This document shows positions 46,489 through 58,017 of a DNA stretch of 64,000 bases, piece by piece. The position numbers and the translations under genes are program-made. The stretch's first letter is position 1. Each line of letters starts with the position of its first letter. The notes under the pieces are model-generated. The model did no database searches. It was given only the letters and a program-made list of their open reading frames with translations, and was not told the origin of the DNA. This stretch comes from Thozetella sp. PMI_491 (lineage: Eukaryota > Ascomycota > Sordariomycetes > Chaetosphaeriales > Chaetosphaeriaceae). The stretch covers positions 190,114 to 254,113 of the forward strand of contig MU270083.1 in the NCBI GenBank assembly GCA_021432635.1, given 5' to 3'.

Positions 46489-49400
46489 ATGATCCTTGAA
46501 TCTACAGAGAGCCGTGACCTGCGAGGTTCGGCAAGAGAGGGAAGCCATGGCTACCGAAACAGAAGCCGTCACTATAACAACTCATCCCGTGGCCATGGAG
46601 GACGTAATGGTACGGTAAAAGGACCACTATGGGGTCTTCCTGCTGGGTTCAAGGATGCACGAGGCGTTCTCGCTTACCTCGAGTCGGTCCCATACGACAC
46701 CACTGCCTGGGACATATACAGTACCTTCTGCCAATATGGAAGCATCGTCTTCGTCGAGCTTGAGGAGGTCCCTTCCGATGACCGAGCAAGAGGTGCCAAA
46801 TTTCGGTTCGAGCCTCCCCCGAAGGATCTCAGCTTCATAATTAACGGGCGTTGCCACGTCTTGGTGCAAGGCCGCGGGTCGTTGAAAGAACATTGGACGT
46901 ACATCACCTTTGGGTCGCTGAGCAGAAATGATAAGATGATCCTGACGCCGAATCACAAGTCTTGCGCTCCGGTTAAGAGATTGAAACCAACCAGCTTAAC
47001 CTTCGGGCTCTTCTCACAGGCTGACACAGTGATGGGGAAGAAGACTGTTCGCAACTTGGACGTTGCAGATGGGCTGAAGCTCACAGTTGATTTTAAGCGG
47101 CGACTCATGGCGCTGCACTTGCAGGTGCAGGCCACCGATCCAAACAGTCCTGAGCCCAAGTCAAACTACCGACTGGATATCAAATTCGATCGTTTTTCTG
47201 CCTCCAGGCTCTCTTCGAAAAAGATATATCGAACAGATCTCGATGGAAAGAGGTGGGCGTTGGTGATTTGCCTCGATGATCCGCCCCTAGTCTTCAAGCG
47301 CAGAACCAGTATGCAATCGGCCTTCTGGGGCGGCCTTCTGCAGTGGACAGAAAAGGATGCATGGCTGCGAGCGGTCGATATTGCATCGGAATCCAGCGAC
47401 AGAGACACGCATGTGTCCCTCGATCGCGAGCATTCGGGTATCGATATCGGCCGGTGGAGAACCTTCTGGGTCGAAATGGATCACTACTCCAAACAAGATT
47501 GGCTGGATATCGAGACAGCCTTGGCTGACTGGAACATCAAGGTTATCAAAAACGTACCGCTGAAGCTAACTTCAGGGGAGTCCACCAAGGCAGAACTGTG
47601 GAGCATATTGGAAGCTGAGGAGAAGCCTTTAGCCAAGATCCCAGACACGACCTCTTGGAGTGCCGACTTGGCGCTTCTCATTTCATCCTCAGCTCAGTCC
47701 CTAGTGCGCCTTCCCTTTGACGTGAGGTACCAACTCGAGGTTTGTATCTCTCGCGGCGTGCTATCCGAGTATAACATCACGCGGGAGTTCGTCGAGAAGT
47801 TGCTCGAGCTCTCGTCCTCCAATGCCAGAATCTACGACAATGATCGAGCAAGGTTGGTTCTCGAATATGCTGCAGATCAAGGAAAACGTATCTTCAACCC
47901 CATGGATCTTTTTCAGGACCATGCCGCGATGACTTACTTTCCGCCGTCGTGGCAGATCCCTGAGTACTGCGCCCTCGTTCGCAAGGTCATAGTCACACCC
48001 ACCACTATGTACTTCAACACACCAATGGTGGAGACATCAAACCGCGTTCTGCGGCACTTCCAGCATGTGCAACAATACTTCCTTCGCGTTCAGTTCACTG
48101 ACGAGCTTCCCGACGGCCGAATCATGGGTTCGGACGTTGAGAGGGACAATGAGCTCTACGCCCGCTGCTACCATATCTTGAAGGAAGGCATTCGTATGGG
48201 TCGCTGGCACTGGAAGTTCCTCGCTTTCGGGAACTCACAGATCCGAGAAAACGGGGTCTACCTCTTCTGTGAAAACGAGGGGGGTCCCACGTGCGACTCA
48301 ATGCGCGAATGGATGGGGAAGTTTAGCCACATCACCGTCATCGCGAAGTATGCTGCCCGACTAGGACAGTGCTTTTCGACCACCCGCCTCATTCGTGGTA
48401 TCACTTCTCCACGCCCAGTCAAGATTAAAGACGTTGAGCGGAATGGCCGCTGCTTCACGGATGGCGTGGGCAAAATATCACCTTTTTTAGCCTCCATGGT
48501 CACTCAAGACTGGCAACTCCTCGATCCCCCCTCAGCGTTCCAGTTTCGCATGGGCGGATGCAAAGGCGTCCTTGTGACCTGGAATGATGCAAAGGGGTTC
48601 GAGGTGCACGTGAGGAAGTCGCAAGAAAAATTCATTGCCGAGTTCAACGGGCTCGAAATCATCAGGTGCTCCCAATTCGCCACTGCCACCCTGAATCGGC
48701 AGACCATCACCATTCTTTCAACGCTCGGTGTCGACGATGCCGTCTTCGTCGACATGATGGAGAACCAGCTGCGGGGTTACAACGAAGCCCTGACCGACAG
48801 GGCCAAAGCCATTGAGCTTCTCCAAAAGTACGTTGACGAGAACCAGATGACCACTGTAATCGCCCAAATGGTTCTTGATGGCTTTATGCACAACAATGAA
48901 CCATTCGTCCAGACTCTCCTTCGCCTTTGGAGGGCTTGGTCCATCAAGGCACTCAAGGAGAAGGCACGGATCGTCGTAGACGAGGGAGCGTTTGTCCTCG
49001 GCTGTGTTGACGAGACCGGCACTCTTCGGGGTCATGATATTGCCACCGAAGGGAGAGCCCGGGTCGGACAGAACGACCTCCCCCAGATATTTCTCCAAGT
49101 TCCAGAGAAAGGCCCTCCCGGAACAGAAGGAAAGCCTACGAATTTCAAGGTCATTACGGGCCTATGTCTCGTCGGCAGGAACCCGTCGTTGCACCCTGGA
49201 GACATTCGTGTTGTGGAGGCCGTGGATGTACTGGCCCTTCGCCATATTCGCAATGCCGTAGTCTTTCCAATAAAGGGGGACAGAGATGTGCCCGGCATGC
49301 TTGCCGGCGGGGACTTGGATGGCGATGACTTCTTCGTCATCTGGGATAAGAGGCTCCTTCCCAAACAGCACTACTGGGGCACACCGCCCATGGACTACAC

Positions 49401-50914
49401 CGGTCCGAGACCCCAGGAAGAACCCAGTGGAGTAACAGCTGATCACTTGAAGGCGTTCTTTGTTCTCCATATGAAGAACAACCAGCTCGGCCTCATTGCT
49501 CATGCCCACTTAGCAACGGCCGACTATGAGGAGATGGGTGCAAACCATCCTAAGTGTGAGTCAAGAATGAGTCTCATGGCTACATCCGTTGCTAACTTCA
49601 GCTGAAAAAAAAACAGGCCTAGAGCTTACCGACCTCCACTCCCAAGCTGTTGACTACGTCAAGACAGGCGTTCCAGCAGTGTTCGATCGGAAAAGACTAA
49701 GTCCACGCGGATACCCGCACTTTATGGAGAAGTCAAGGAAGACGTACCGGTCCACTACGGCTCTGGGGCAGCTATATGACATGGCTAAGAGGGAAGATTT
49801 TCGATTCAAAGCCTCGTATGAGACTCCGTTCGATAGTCGTATCCTCAAACGATATCGACTAGCGCCCGAGATGCTTAAGAGGGCGAGGCAGATCAAGAGC
49901 CAGTACGACACGGCGATGCGCCGCGTAATGGGCCAGATGGAGATCGATACTGAGTTTGAGGTATTCTCGACCTTCGTGCTACGAAAGCCCCGATACAACT
50001 CCGACTATAAGTTGCAGGAGCGGCTTGGCCACGAATCTTCAACCTTGAAGCAGGTCTTCCGGGATCTTTGCCGCAAGGAAGTTGGAGGCTCGCGTGACCT
50101 CGACGCGCTCGGCCCCTTTGTCGCTGCCATGTATACGGTCACATATGAGGAAGTAAGGATCGCACTCTTCGAAGCACGGAATGAGCATATCGGGCCAGAC
50201 GGACGGCGTCACCTACGCCACATCAGCCCTCGATTTATGCCTCTCATCTCGTTCCCCTGGCTGTTCAACGACATCCTCGGCAAAATCGTCCGCGGAACAG
50301 GTTACCGACCGACACTGGCGGGTCTCGGTACCACTTCTGCCTCTCACAAGAAACTGTCCAAGCCACCGACGGCCCCAAATATAGAGAACGAGATGGCCGG
50401 GGATGACCCGAATGCGGACGGAGAGGTCGACTACATGCGCACCGCGGAAGGTCTGATCATCCACCGCGGCGAGGTGCTGCATCTGTTCGATCACGACTCG
50501 GACGCTGGATCCGAGAGCGGCGACGACGAAATCGATCCATCGAGGAATTCTAGCGCTGCTGATGGCAGCGAAGTACAAAGACAAAGGAACGGTAGAGCTA
50601 ATGGCACTGTTGCTGAGCCACTAGCGCTAACGGCAGACAACCTCGAGTACCTGAGTGGCCAGGTTGGGGAGATCACGCTTGCTGAAAGGGTCGAGAAGGT
50701 GGGCGAGCGGGAACCTGAGCTGGGGGAGCGCCAATACCCTAGAAATCCTGAGGAACCGGCAAGGGAGAAATCGATCGAAGGTAGTGACGAGGAGTTTGAG
50801 CCCGAGGAACTCGAGGTTGGGCTCGACTTCGATGGCCCCGAAGAAACGCCTCTCGACAGATTCGAGCAGCTTTTTTGCGCCCCATCCTCGCAGAGGAAAA
50901 ACGGAGGAGGGTAG
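46489..50914 (+). CDS. RNA-dependent RNA polymerase (SAD-1/RRP-3/Rdp1 type)
   Basis: This is a cellular RdRP of the RNA-silencing pathway; it copies aberrant or single-stranded RNA into double-stranded RNA for Dicer. There are two exons, 46489..49555 and 49617..50914, with a 61-nt intron (GTGAGT, GCTAAC branch, ACAG). They give about 1454 aa. Residues about 62-112 resemble an RRM (SVPYDTTAWDIYSTFCQYGS, then FRFEPPP). The polymerase core spans about 480-1100, with TDGVGKIS at about 657 and the catalytic metal-binding loop GGDLDGDD (D942, D944, D946), all intact. KCLELTDLHSQAVDYVKTG spans the intron junction, as expected for the family. The C-terminus is acidic and low-complexity. Among fungal paralogues (QDE-1, SAD-1, RRP-3) the RRM-like N-terminus and overall motifs fit the SAD-1/RRP-3/Rdp1 group better than QDE-1; I cannot separate these further. 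The first in-frame ATG after the upstream stop is used. Confidence 0.93.
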
Positions 50915-51812
50915 TAGCTTGGTAGACAAAGGCTTTCCCCGGGCCCCGACGTAGTGACCCTCCGGACTGCCTCCGGAGGAGAGGAGGCTAGGCGTAAAAA
51001 AGACTCCAGCTTTGTCTTCATGTACCATAGCACATCTTGCAGCTGACTAGAATGCAGCTGTAGTCATGCGAGAAAGATAGAAACCGGTTTAGAGTGAGAG
51101 AGATGAGGCGAGCAGACTCAGGAGTAAGAGGGAGAACGTGCCATCTCATACGGATGAATCAGGATTGATTATCACTCGACGTTGGCTGCGGCAATAGTAT
51201 CGTCAGGACTACGTTTTCACATCGTCATAGTTTGCTCAACGGAGTGCACTGCATAAGACCGCCTTCCCTTCCGGCTCGGCCGCAACAGCCGCGCGCCCGC
51301 CGCCCCGCCGACCCTTTCAGAAGCCCCCCCCCCCCCTTTTCCCCCAGGCGTGTCAGCATTTATCTCACCGCTAAAACAAGGCACAAGCCATCCCTCGGGC
51401 CTACGAGCAAATATGTCTCATGCTGCCCTACCTTGGTGCGCAGGATCGCGTGTCGATGCCGCGACCGTTGCTCTAGAATCGCCGCTTCTGGCGCCTCGTA
51501 GTTTGAGGCGTCGGGAGCTGCTGCCGCGTCACATGCTCGCGTGTTTAGTCCAGAAGCAGGCTCCGGACGCTAGGGCCCCAGCGGAAGGCGTGTATTCTTC
51601 CGAGTGGATCGAGAAGTGCATGCAACCCAGTCGGTAGAGCGGCCAACATGCTTCGTTTACCGCGCGGAGCCGTGGGAAAAATAAAAAAATAAAAAAAATA
51701 ATGAAATGCTACCCTTCGCTAACTGATTTGGAATGTTCTAGTAGCAGGGAATCTGCATCCTGTTTAGGTCTAACCCAGCCTATGTTTACCTTAAAGGGGC
51801 ACGGTCTTGGCA
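50915..51812. other. Convergent intergenic region, no gene seen
   Basis: This is the shared 3' flank of the RdRP (+) and dioxygenase-like (-) genes. It holds a run of C at about 51324-51336 and an A-rich stretch at 51676-51705. Short plus-strand frames at 51232-51637 show no features. Confidence 0.6.
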
Positions 51813-53516
51813 TCAACACCTCACGCAGAGATCTGTCCGAATGACCCATTTCTCGCCCGAGGTCACTTCTCGTCCTTCGTGCTACGTCCGGTTTACGGGG
51901 ACCCGAAAAGTCAGCCAAAGACTCGATGGAGTAACCAAATCGCAACTCAGAACGGATCGTTTGGACAGGGGCATGCGCGGGGCGGTGGGATGGAGACGGA
52001 AGAACAGCACCAGCTGTGGATAAGGAGGGGTTACGAAAAGATACGAATGGGACAGAACAATGTGCTAAAACTGACCAGCATGCAGTCATCCCCATGTTTG
52101 TGTAGCAGTAGCAATCCCGTCTCGGGCGCTACGGGGACGGCTTCTTTCTCGACTGGTCGATCGTTCGTGTAGAAGACTGTCTCCCCACCCATGCAGCCAT
52201 CGGCAGCGGAGGTCAAGTAGAGCAGAAGGGTCCAGGTCGTCTTTGCAGGGATGCTCTCTAGAGTCTCACCAATGACTGTTACGTGGTTCGATTCGTCGTC
52301 TAAGGCCGGAGCAAAGCCGTCGAGTCAGTCTAGCAAATTCGCAGAATAAGAGGGCTGGCATCAACAATAGCTCGAAAGAATAATGGACAAGGGGAGCGTG
52401 GCAAACATGCCCCCGCGTGCCATGCATCCACGAAAAGATTTCCGAGGGCGCAGCACCAGGGAAGTCTTAGATCATGCCGTGGATAACCTGTGCTCTGGCC
52501 TCGTAAGGGCGTCCTGAGGGGGAGGTTATTCCTCACCATGAAGTACCGAGCCTGCTCCTACCTAGCTCTCCATGGTATCTATTTTGGTGTGGTAGGTTTG
52601 AGGGCTGGAAGAGAGAGGAACCTATGTATCGCCTTGTACTACACAGGTTGCTGGAGTGTGAGGGCAACTTCCATTGGCTCGTACGACTGCAGCGAGCGGT
52701 GGGATGCACAACACCATCACCCCGGAGCCCGGCTGCATTGTGGTGAGCTGGCAAACGCACGGCTGCAGTGGCCGGGGGGAAGTGATATCCATCTGCTTGT
52801 CGGCACGGTGCGGCAGCAGAAGGGTGTGGAAAGAAGGGGGGAAAAGAGCCCATGTCCCATGCAACGGAATAGGGGATAAGGAAAGGGGAAGCAGGGAGAC
52901 CCCAGCAGGAGAAGGCTAGAGGAGAGAAGGGGAAGAGAGGAAGAAACCAGAAGGAATGGGGGCAGGGCAGAAGGGGATTGGTAGGCATACAATGGCAATC
53001 GAAGAATTGTCCCTTGGAGTAGCGATAGATCCTTATATTCGGGCTCAGGCCAACCACGTCTCCTCCCCTGGAATAGCTGAGATCAGTCACTCGCTGCAGG
53101 CTGACTGGATCGTCGCACCGAAAACGCGCAAAATGCGATATGGCCTACCACGCTTCGGGAAGGTCTGCGTCTCGCAGAGCGTCTTTCAAGCCCGTTTCGG
53201 TCCACAAACGATTAGCGAATTGGGGATCTTGAATTTGGTATCGGTCATTGACCCGCACAGCGTCGCCTCGCTTCGGCTTCCCAGGGGTCGTGGAGAGCGG
53301 CAGCCTAGACAGGAAGCTGATGTACTCTCTGCAGAGGGATCGGGGCCAGAATGTTCTAAACACAACAACTTTTCCCGGAACCAGCGACTCGGCCGCGAGG
53401 TCCGAGACGGGCAAAGGCGGCTTGAAAACCGGCCACGATGGCGGTGGGGCTGCCGAGGTCGATTCCCCTCCTTTGCTCTTGCTGGCGGCCGGTTTGGAGT
53501 TCTTACTCTTCCCCAT
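51813..53516 (-). CDS. 2-oxoglutarate/Fe(II) dioxygenase-like protein (P4H type)
   Basis: There are four exons on the minus strand: 53516..53149, 53067..52991, 52299..52076 and 51881..51813. They give 245 aa, with introns of 81, 691 and 194 nt, all GT-AG and all frame-consistent. The N-terminus is Lys/Ser-rich. The core follows prolyl-4-hydroxylase-type oxygenases. It contains GLSPNIRIYRY, then the metal ligands H148 and D150 (in CHYDDESNH), TWTLLLYLT, the loop CMGGETVFY, and PETGLLLLHKHGDD. The distal histidine is H224 (HEGREV), and K234 (GEKWVIRTDL) is the expected 2-oxoglutarate ligand. All expected active-site residues are present. The substrate is unknown; protein hydroxylation is one possibility. 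The second intron, at 691 nt, is far longer than any other here and falls inside codon 149, within the HxD motif; exon 2 remains open well into it. Confidence 0.85.
52300..52990 (-). other. 691-nt intron within the dioxygenase-like gene
   Basis: The donor GTATGC (first base 52990) and acceptor CCTTAG (last base 52300) fuse CAT-T to AC-GAC and restore HYDDE. It is four to twelve times longer than most introns in the window. The minus frame of exon 2 stays open for about 150 codons into the intron, ending near 52533. Retention would therefore give a long, unrelated tail instead of the catalytic C-terminus. No transposon or RNA gene was recognised inside. Confidence 0.75.
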
Positions 53517-53726
53517 TACGCGCAGAGACGACTAGGAATGGAAGAGAAAAGCGAGCAAAAACCAGTCACGTAAGAGCTGCAGAGGCCTCCAAATGATCCA
53601 AGGCGCATTCGCGGCAGTCTCGGCTCCTCTCGTTCGCGTTGCCTCGCCTGTCGTGCTGGACGCCCCCGTACCAACCTGACTCGGCGGAAGTAGGCGATAT
53701 GCGGGAAGCAAAAATCGGTAGTCGGT

Positions 53727-53759
53727 AGGGAGGCGGCAGGGAGGCGGCAGGGAGGCGGC
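53727..53759. repeat. 11-bp tandem repeat, three copies
   Basis: Three exact copies of AGGGAGGCGGC, followed by a partial copy, lie about 210 bp upstream of the start of the dioxygenase-like gene. On that gene's strand the array is a pyrimidine-rich promoter-proximal tract. Confidence 0.85.
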
Positions 53760-55901
53760 AGGGAGGGGAGGGGTAACTGAGAGCCCCCCGATCTAGCGGA
53801 GCCAAGGGAGGGAGGGAGGTTTGGTTTGACGAGGTGGGTTCGACTAGTTGTCGGCTGCAAGGAGGAGAGGAGACACGGAGCAGGCATAGGATATTTTGTT
53901 TTGTCGCCAATCGCGCGGGCATCCGTAAATTTGGTGGGAACCAAGCCAGCTGGACAGCCTGCACTCCTGCGCTGGCTAGACCTGAGGGGCGACCGAGGGC
54001 TGACGTTGATTTTAGCTGCGGGCCCCGTCGCGGCTTAAGGTAATACGACGGGGGCAAGGACGTTTATCATAAACTGCCCGGGGGTATTTTTTTGGCAGGC
54101 CTCCTCGAGGCTAGAGCCGTCCCTTCCCGCAATTCACTAATCGCTACGAGGCCTAGGCAAGTGGGGCAAGTGGGCAGGCATCAAAGGGTTTCTGGTCCAG
54201 AAACCCAGTTCCTTCAACTACTCCATACAAGTAGTTATATTATTCTCTTTTTTCGTTAGTCCTCTGCTCTTGATACCAATAGCCCTCCTTCTTCTCATGA
54301 GAACCGCCGGCACATTGTTAGAGCTCGTGCCCCAACCCTGACATCCTTGATCTGGCTCCGAAGCCTCTCCCACCCTCCCGCCACCCCATCATCCCTCCAA
54401 TATAGACATCCACGCGATTCTACCTCGACCGGGGTCCCCCCTCCACCGGCGCGGGATGAGGGCGGCCCACAAGCACCGTCCTTGGCCGCGCTCCATCACA
54501 ACGCAACGAATAGTTTGACCTACGGGCAAAGTATCCCTAATTAGGCAAGGTCCGGGTCGAGGGCAGTCCAGATAAAGCAAGTCCCTTGGTCCAACTTGTA
54601 CCATGGCGTCGACCCCAGCTGTGCTGGAACCATGGCTAACTTGGCCCAGGATTTCTTGCGTCAGTCCCGGGGTTTGCCGTCATCACGCCAATCGCCCGCT
54701 ATTGCAGGATGGACGTGGGACGGTGGCACGCGGAGGCGCACCATTGATCGATTCCAAGCCGCCCGCAGGAGTCCCAGGAAGCTTTCCCCCGGCTATCCAA
54801 CCAGGTCGTCCGGGGATCCGACCCCGGGCCCCCCCTGGCGCCGTGGCGAGGCTAGGTTCAGAACTCACAGTAGTCTGCCCTTCTATGCCTAAGCGGAGTA
54901 GCATCGCTCAGAATAGCGCAAGGTCCTCGGGCCTTCGCTATTTTGCACCACTCACTCCCTGGAGGCTATGCTAGCTCCCGCCGGTCTGTACAAAGGCTCA
55001 GGCATGAGCAGGAACGTCGGGTGCGAACCGGAACGGCTTCACGAAGGCGACTAGGATTTGGCTTTTAAAGTGGGGGCCCAATATGTCACTCCGTGCGGGG
55101 AGGACGTGTCTCGATCGAAATACCAGTATACTTTGTTGTCTAATCCACCCCTCACTTAGGACAGGGGCGGGAGGTTGTAGAGAGGCATGAGGAGGAAGAG
55201 ATGAAAGGGGGGGCGGGGGGGGCGACTGCTGACCTGGAGTTGCCTCGGGGTTTTCTCCCTTCCAAAGTCTTACAACTTGCTTTTCGAAACCAGCACTTGA
55301 GACATCAAGGTAAGCAGTAGCAGCCACGGCTCTCCAAATGACCATAACCCGCCCAAGGGCCGAGGCGAACTACCCAAGTAGGAAGCAAAAGGTGAAATTC
55401 ACCGAAGCTAGTTGTCCCTGGCTGCCAGACCATGCCTTGCATAGAACCCTGGGCAGGGCAAGCCACTGTGGCATCACCAACCATGAGGTGACTGGCGGTT
55501 TGCCAATGAGTCGTCGTTTAGCTCCAAAATCACGTCTCTCTGCCGCTCTTCTCCATGTTCAAAGGCGAAGGGGCAAGCCGGTGAGCTAGTTCCGCCGCGC
55601 TGGCCGGCCTATCCTGGACTGCACGTTGGGGGTAGGGACCTATCTCTCTGTTGGACCGGTGAACATTCGCGGCAGTTCATGTGTATTTGCTTCTTATGCC
55701 TCGCCGCACCATCCGCATTATCGCCATGCCCCAAGGCTCGCGGGTTGGTTGTCCAGAACGCCGATTCGCCCACTCAGAGGGACGCAACGATTGCTGTGGA
55801 CTAGTATGTAAGTACGTACCTGGCCTAGAGGCGAGCTAACTCGGAGCTCACCCCTGTCGTTCGCGATACTGGCCCCACCCACCCTCTGCTAGCCAACCAC
55901 G

Positions 55902-55906
55902 ATTGG
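55902..55906 (-). promoter_or_regulatory. Inverted CCAAT box upstream of the AIM11-like gene
   Basis: ATTGG occurs about 130 bp upstream of the ATG at 56035. CCAAT boxes bound by the HAP complex are common in promoters of fungal mitochondrial genes. Assignment is by sequence and position only. Confidence 0.3.
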
Positions 55907-56034
55907 CCAAAGAAACCAAAGGACTTTTTTTCCGATTGCCAACAAATCTGCGACTCTCAGCTTCTGTTGACTCGGCGAGCCCTCCGCCGTGATCAACTCT
56001 GCGCTCCGCCCGCCCAAGCGGTTATAGACAAATA

Positions 56035-56691
56035 ATGGCGGTATTTTCCTGGCTCTTCGGCTCGAAAGCCGCGACGGAAACGTCTGCGACGCAAACGGGA
56101 ACAGATCGGCAGCTGCAGCGCGCGCCTGACGCAGCTGCTACCCAACCATCGCCATCCTCGGCCATTTCCTCGCTCGCCGGCCACGCAGGCCAAGCAGCCG
56201 GCGTCCAGCCCCTCGACGTGCCCTCGTCGCGAGCTCCGCTCTTTTCACAACGATCCCTGAAGCAATTAGGCTTCTTCTTCGCCGGTGCCGGCTTCCTCTC
56301 TACCTCGATCCTCCTCTCTCGCCGCGCCGCCATCCGCCACCACGCGGGGGCCCAACTCAAATACTACATCCCGAACTACCGAAGCCTTAAGAAGGGAGAC
56401 CAGACCGAGCAGCGCGATCCGATGGTTGCCGTTGAAGCCCTTAATCTTGCCACTCTTAATGTCCTGGGATTCGCGATCATGGCTGCTGGCGGGGCGTCTT
56501 GGGCGTTCGACATCTCCACGCTCGACGAACTGCGAGCGAAGGCACGCCGGACACTCTATGGCCCCGGAGCTGCAACAGACGAGGAGGCCGAAAAAGAAGT
56601 CGCAGAGTGGGTGGCGAAGACGCTAGGCAAGAGCGTCGACCTCGGAGACGGGAACAAGGCAGCTGATCCCAAGAAGGGATCGAGTTCATAG
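56035..56691 (+). CDS. aim11: AIM11-like mitochondrial membrane protein
   Basis: This is an intron-free gene encoding 218 aa. The N-terminal 70 residues are polar and Ala/Ser/Thr-rich. Two hydrophobic segments follow: about 78-97 (LGFFFAGAGFLSTSILLSRR) and about 136-160 (ALNLATLNVLGFAIMAAGGA). They are separated by a basic loop with YYIPNYR and followed by WAFDISTLDELR. This order of two helices and flanking motifs matches Altered Inheritance of Mitochondria protein 11 of fungi, a small two-pass mitochondrial membrane protein whose molecular role is not established. The tail is acidic and then Ser/Lys-rich. The call rests on recognition of the helix and motif pattern. The start ATG follows an A-rich context (ACAAATAATGGCG). 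Confidence 0.82.
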   Translation: MAVFSWLFGSKAATETSATQTGTDRQLQRAPDAAATQPSPSSAISSLAGHAGQAAGVQPLDVPSSRAPLFSQRSLKQLGFFFAGAGFLSTSILLSRRAAIRHHAGAQLKYYIPNYRSLKKGDQTEQRDPMVAVEALNLATLNVLGFAIMAAGGASWAFDISTLDELRAKARRTLYGPGAATDEEAEKEVAEWVAKTLGKSVDLGDGNKAADPKKGSSS

Positions 56692-58017
56692 CAGTGTCCC
56701 AGCCTCGTCGCTCGATACCAAGGGAGCTGGAAAGGGGGGGGGCAAACTTCAGCTCGCTCCGTCTGCATTATGCAAAGCACGCCTGAAGAGGGGGGGGTAC
56801 CTCGTCGCTACCTCGCTGGGTACCTGGGGATCGCGCGGTGACCCAGCGTGGCCCCTCGCAGGTGGCAACTAACGGGGTAGGCGGCATAGCGCTTCGGGTC
56901 GCGCAGCGAACAAACAAGGTAGAATGTGCATGTAAGATAGTAGATAGGCAGTGTGATATTAGGCGCCCCCTTCTCTGAGGCATGCATGTTTGCCCCTAAA
57001 CCATCCCCCCGCAAACTATTGCTAGTTCCTCCTCTGAACGCTGCCAACGAACGAGACGGTGCTCTCACAGTAAAAGCTAACGCTCTGCCCGATTTTATCA
57101 CATATCACTTCGAAAAGACGGCCGTTTTGACGACTTTTATGCATATTGGCCCTTCAGGAAGTTAGTCATGCAAACCCCGCCAAACAAAAGTCTTTTGTAG
57201 CTTCTAAGCCGCCCTGCTCAACTGATTTCTTCCCCCTGTGATCGCTATGTTTCTCACCACCGTCGACATCGCCCTCTTCCCCCCAATCGGGCCATGGCCT
57301 CCGCTTCTACGCGGCACTGGCCTCCTCCTTGGCTTGGAGCCCGCGTCAGCTCCTTGATCTTCCCTTTCGAGCTTCGTGCAGCTCGTGAACCCGCAGAGTC
57401 GACCATCGTATTCTTGAAATCTCACAACCTGCAGCTATATGGCTCTACTTCTATTTTGCCAATGGTGGACACTGTTACTCATTTACGTCGACCAGGGGGT
57501 GAGGAAAAGTCAAGTTGGTGGGGGGTGTGTCGATGATGAGCTGGGCTGGCTGGACAGACTGTGTTGGACTCGCCACCCCCCCCCTTCCCCCCTCCTTTCC
57601 GCGTTTCCCATTGTTTGGCCATAGTACCTAGAAATAGGATGTAACTAGCTGGAAGAGCCTTTTCATGTACAGCAAGTATATAAGCCTCCTGTTGGGCATC
57701 TCCCCTGAACCCTGCTGGCTGTACTCCCGTCCCTCAGCCGTTTCCATCGCTTTCTATCAGAGCAAGCCACCATCTCTCCCCAAGCATAGACTCGATCACG
57801 CACGCTTTCCGCAGCTATATATTCGTATCCCCTGTTCCACCCGTCCCTCCTTCCCTCCCAAAAAAAACGTAACAGCCAGAGTCTGCCGGATCGGAAACTT
57901 GCTGTGCCATCTCGCGGGCCCTAGTTGAAGCAGACGCCTTTCTTGTCGCCTCTCACTCGTCAACCATAATCATCTACCGACCTCCTCCCGTCGATCTTTC
58001 TTCTTTTCACTTCTGCC
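56692..58017. other. Intergenic region, no gene seen
   Basis: This contains the 3' flank of the AIM11-like gene and the promoter of the next gene, with pyrimidine-rich DNA at about 57570-57610 and 57830-57870. Short frames of 60-97 codons on both strands show no features. Confidence 0.6.

Larger units (their letters stand above)
53517..56034. other. Divergent intergenic region
   Basis: This lies between the starts of the dioxygenase-like (-) and AIM11-like (+) genes. It contains an 11-bp tandem repeat at 53727-53759 and an inverted CCAAT box near 55902. Open frames at 54347-54974 (+) and 54998-55345 (-) have no recognisable features. Confidence 0.55.
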
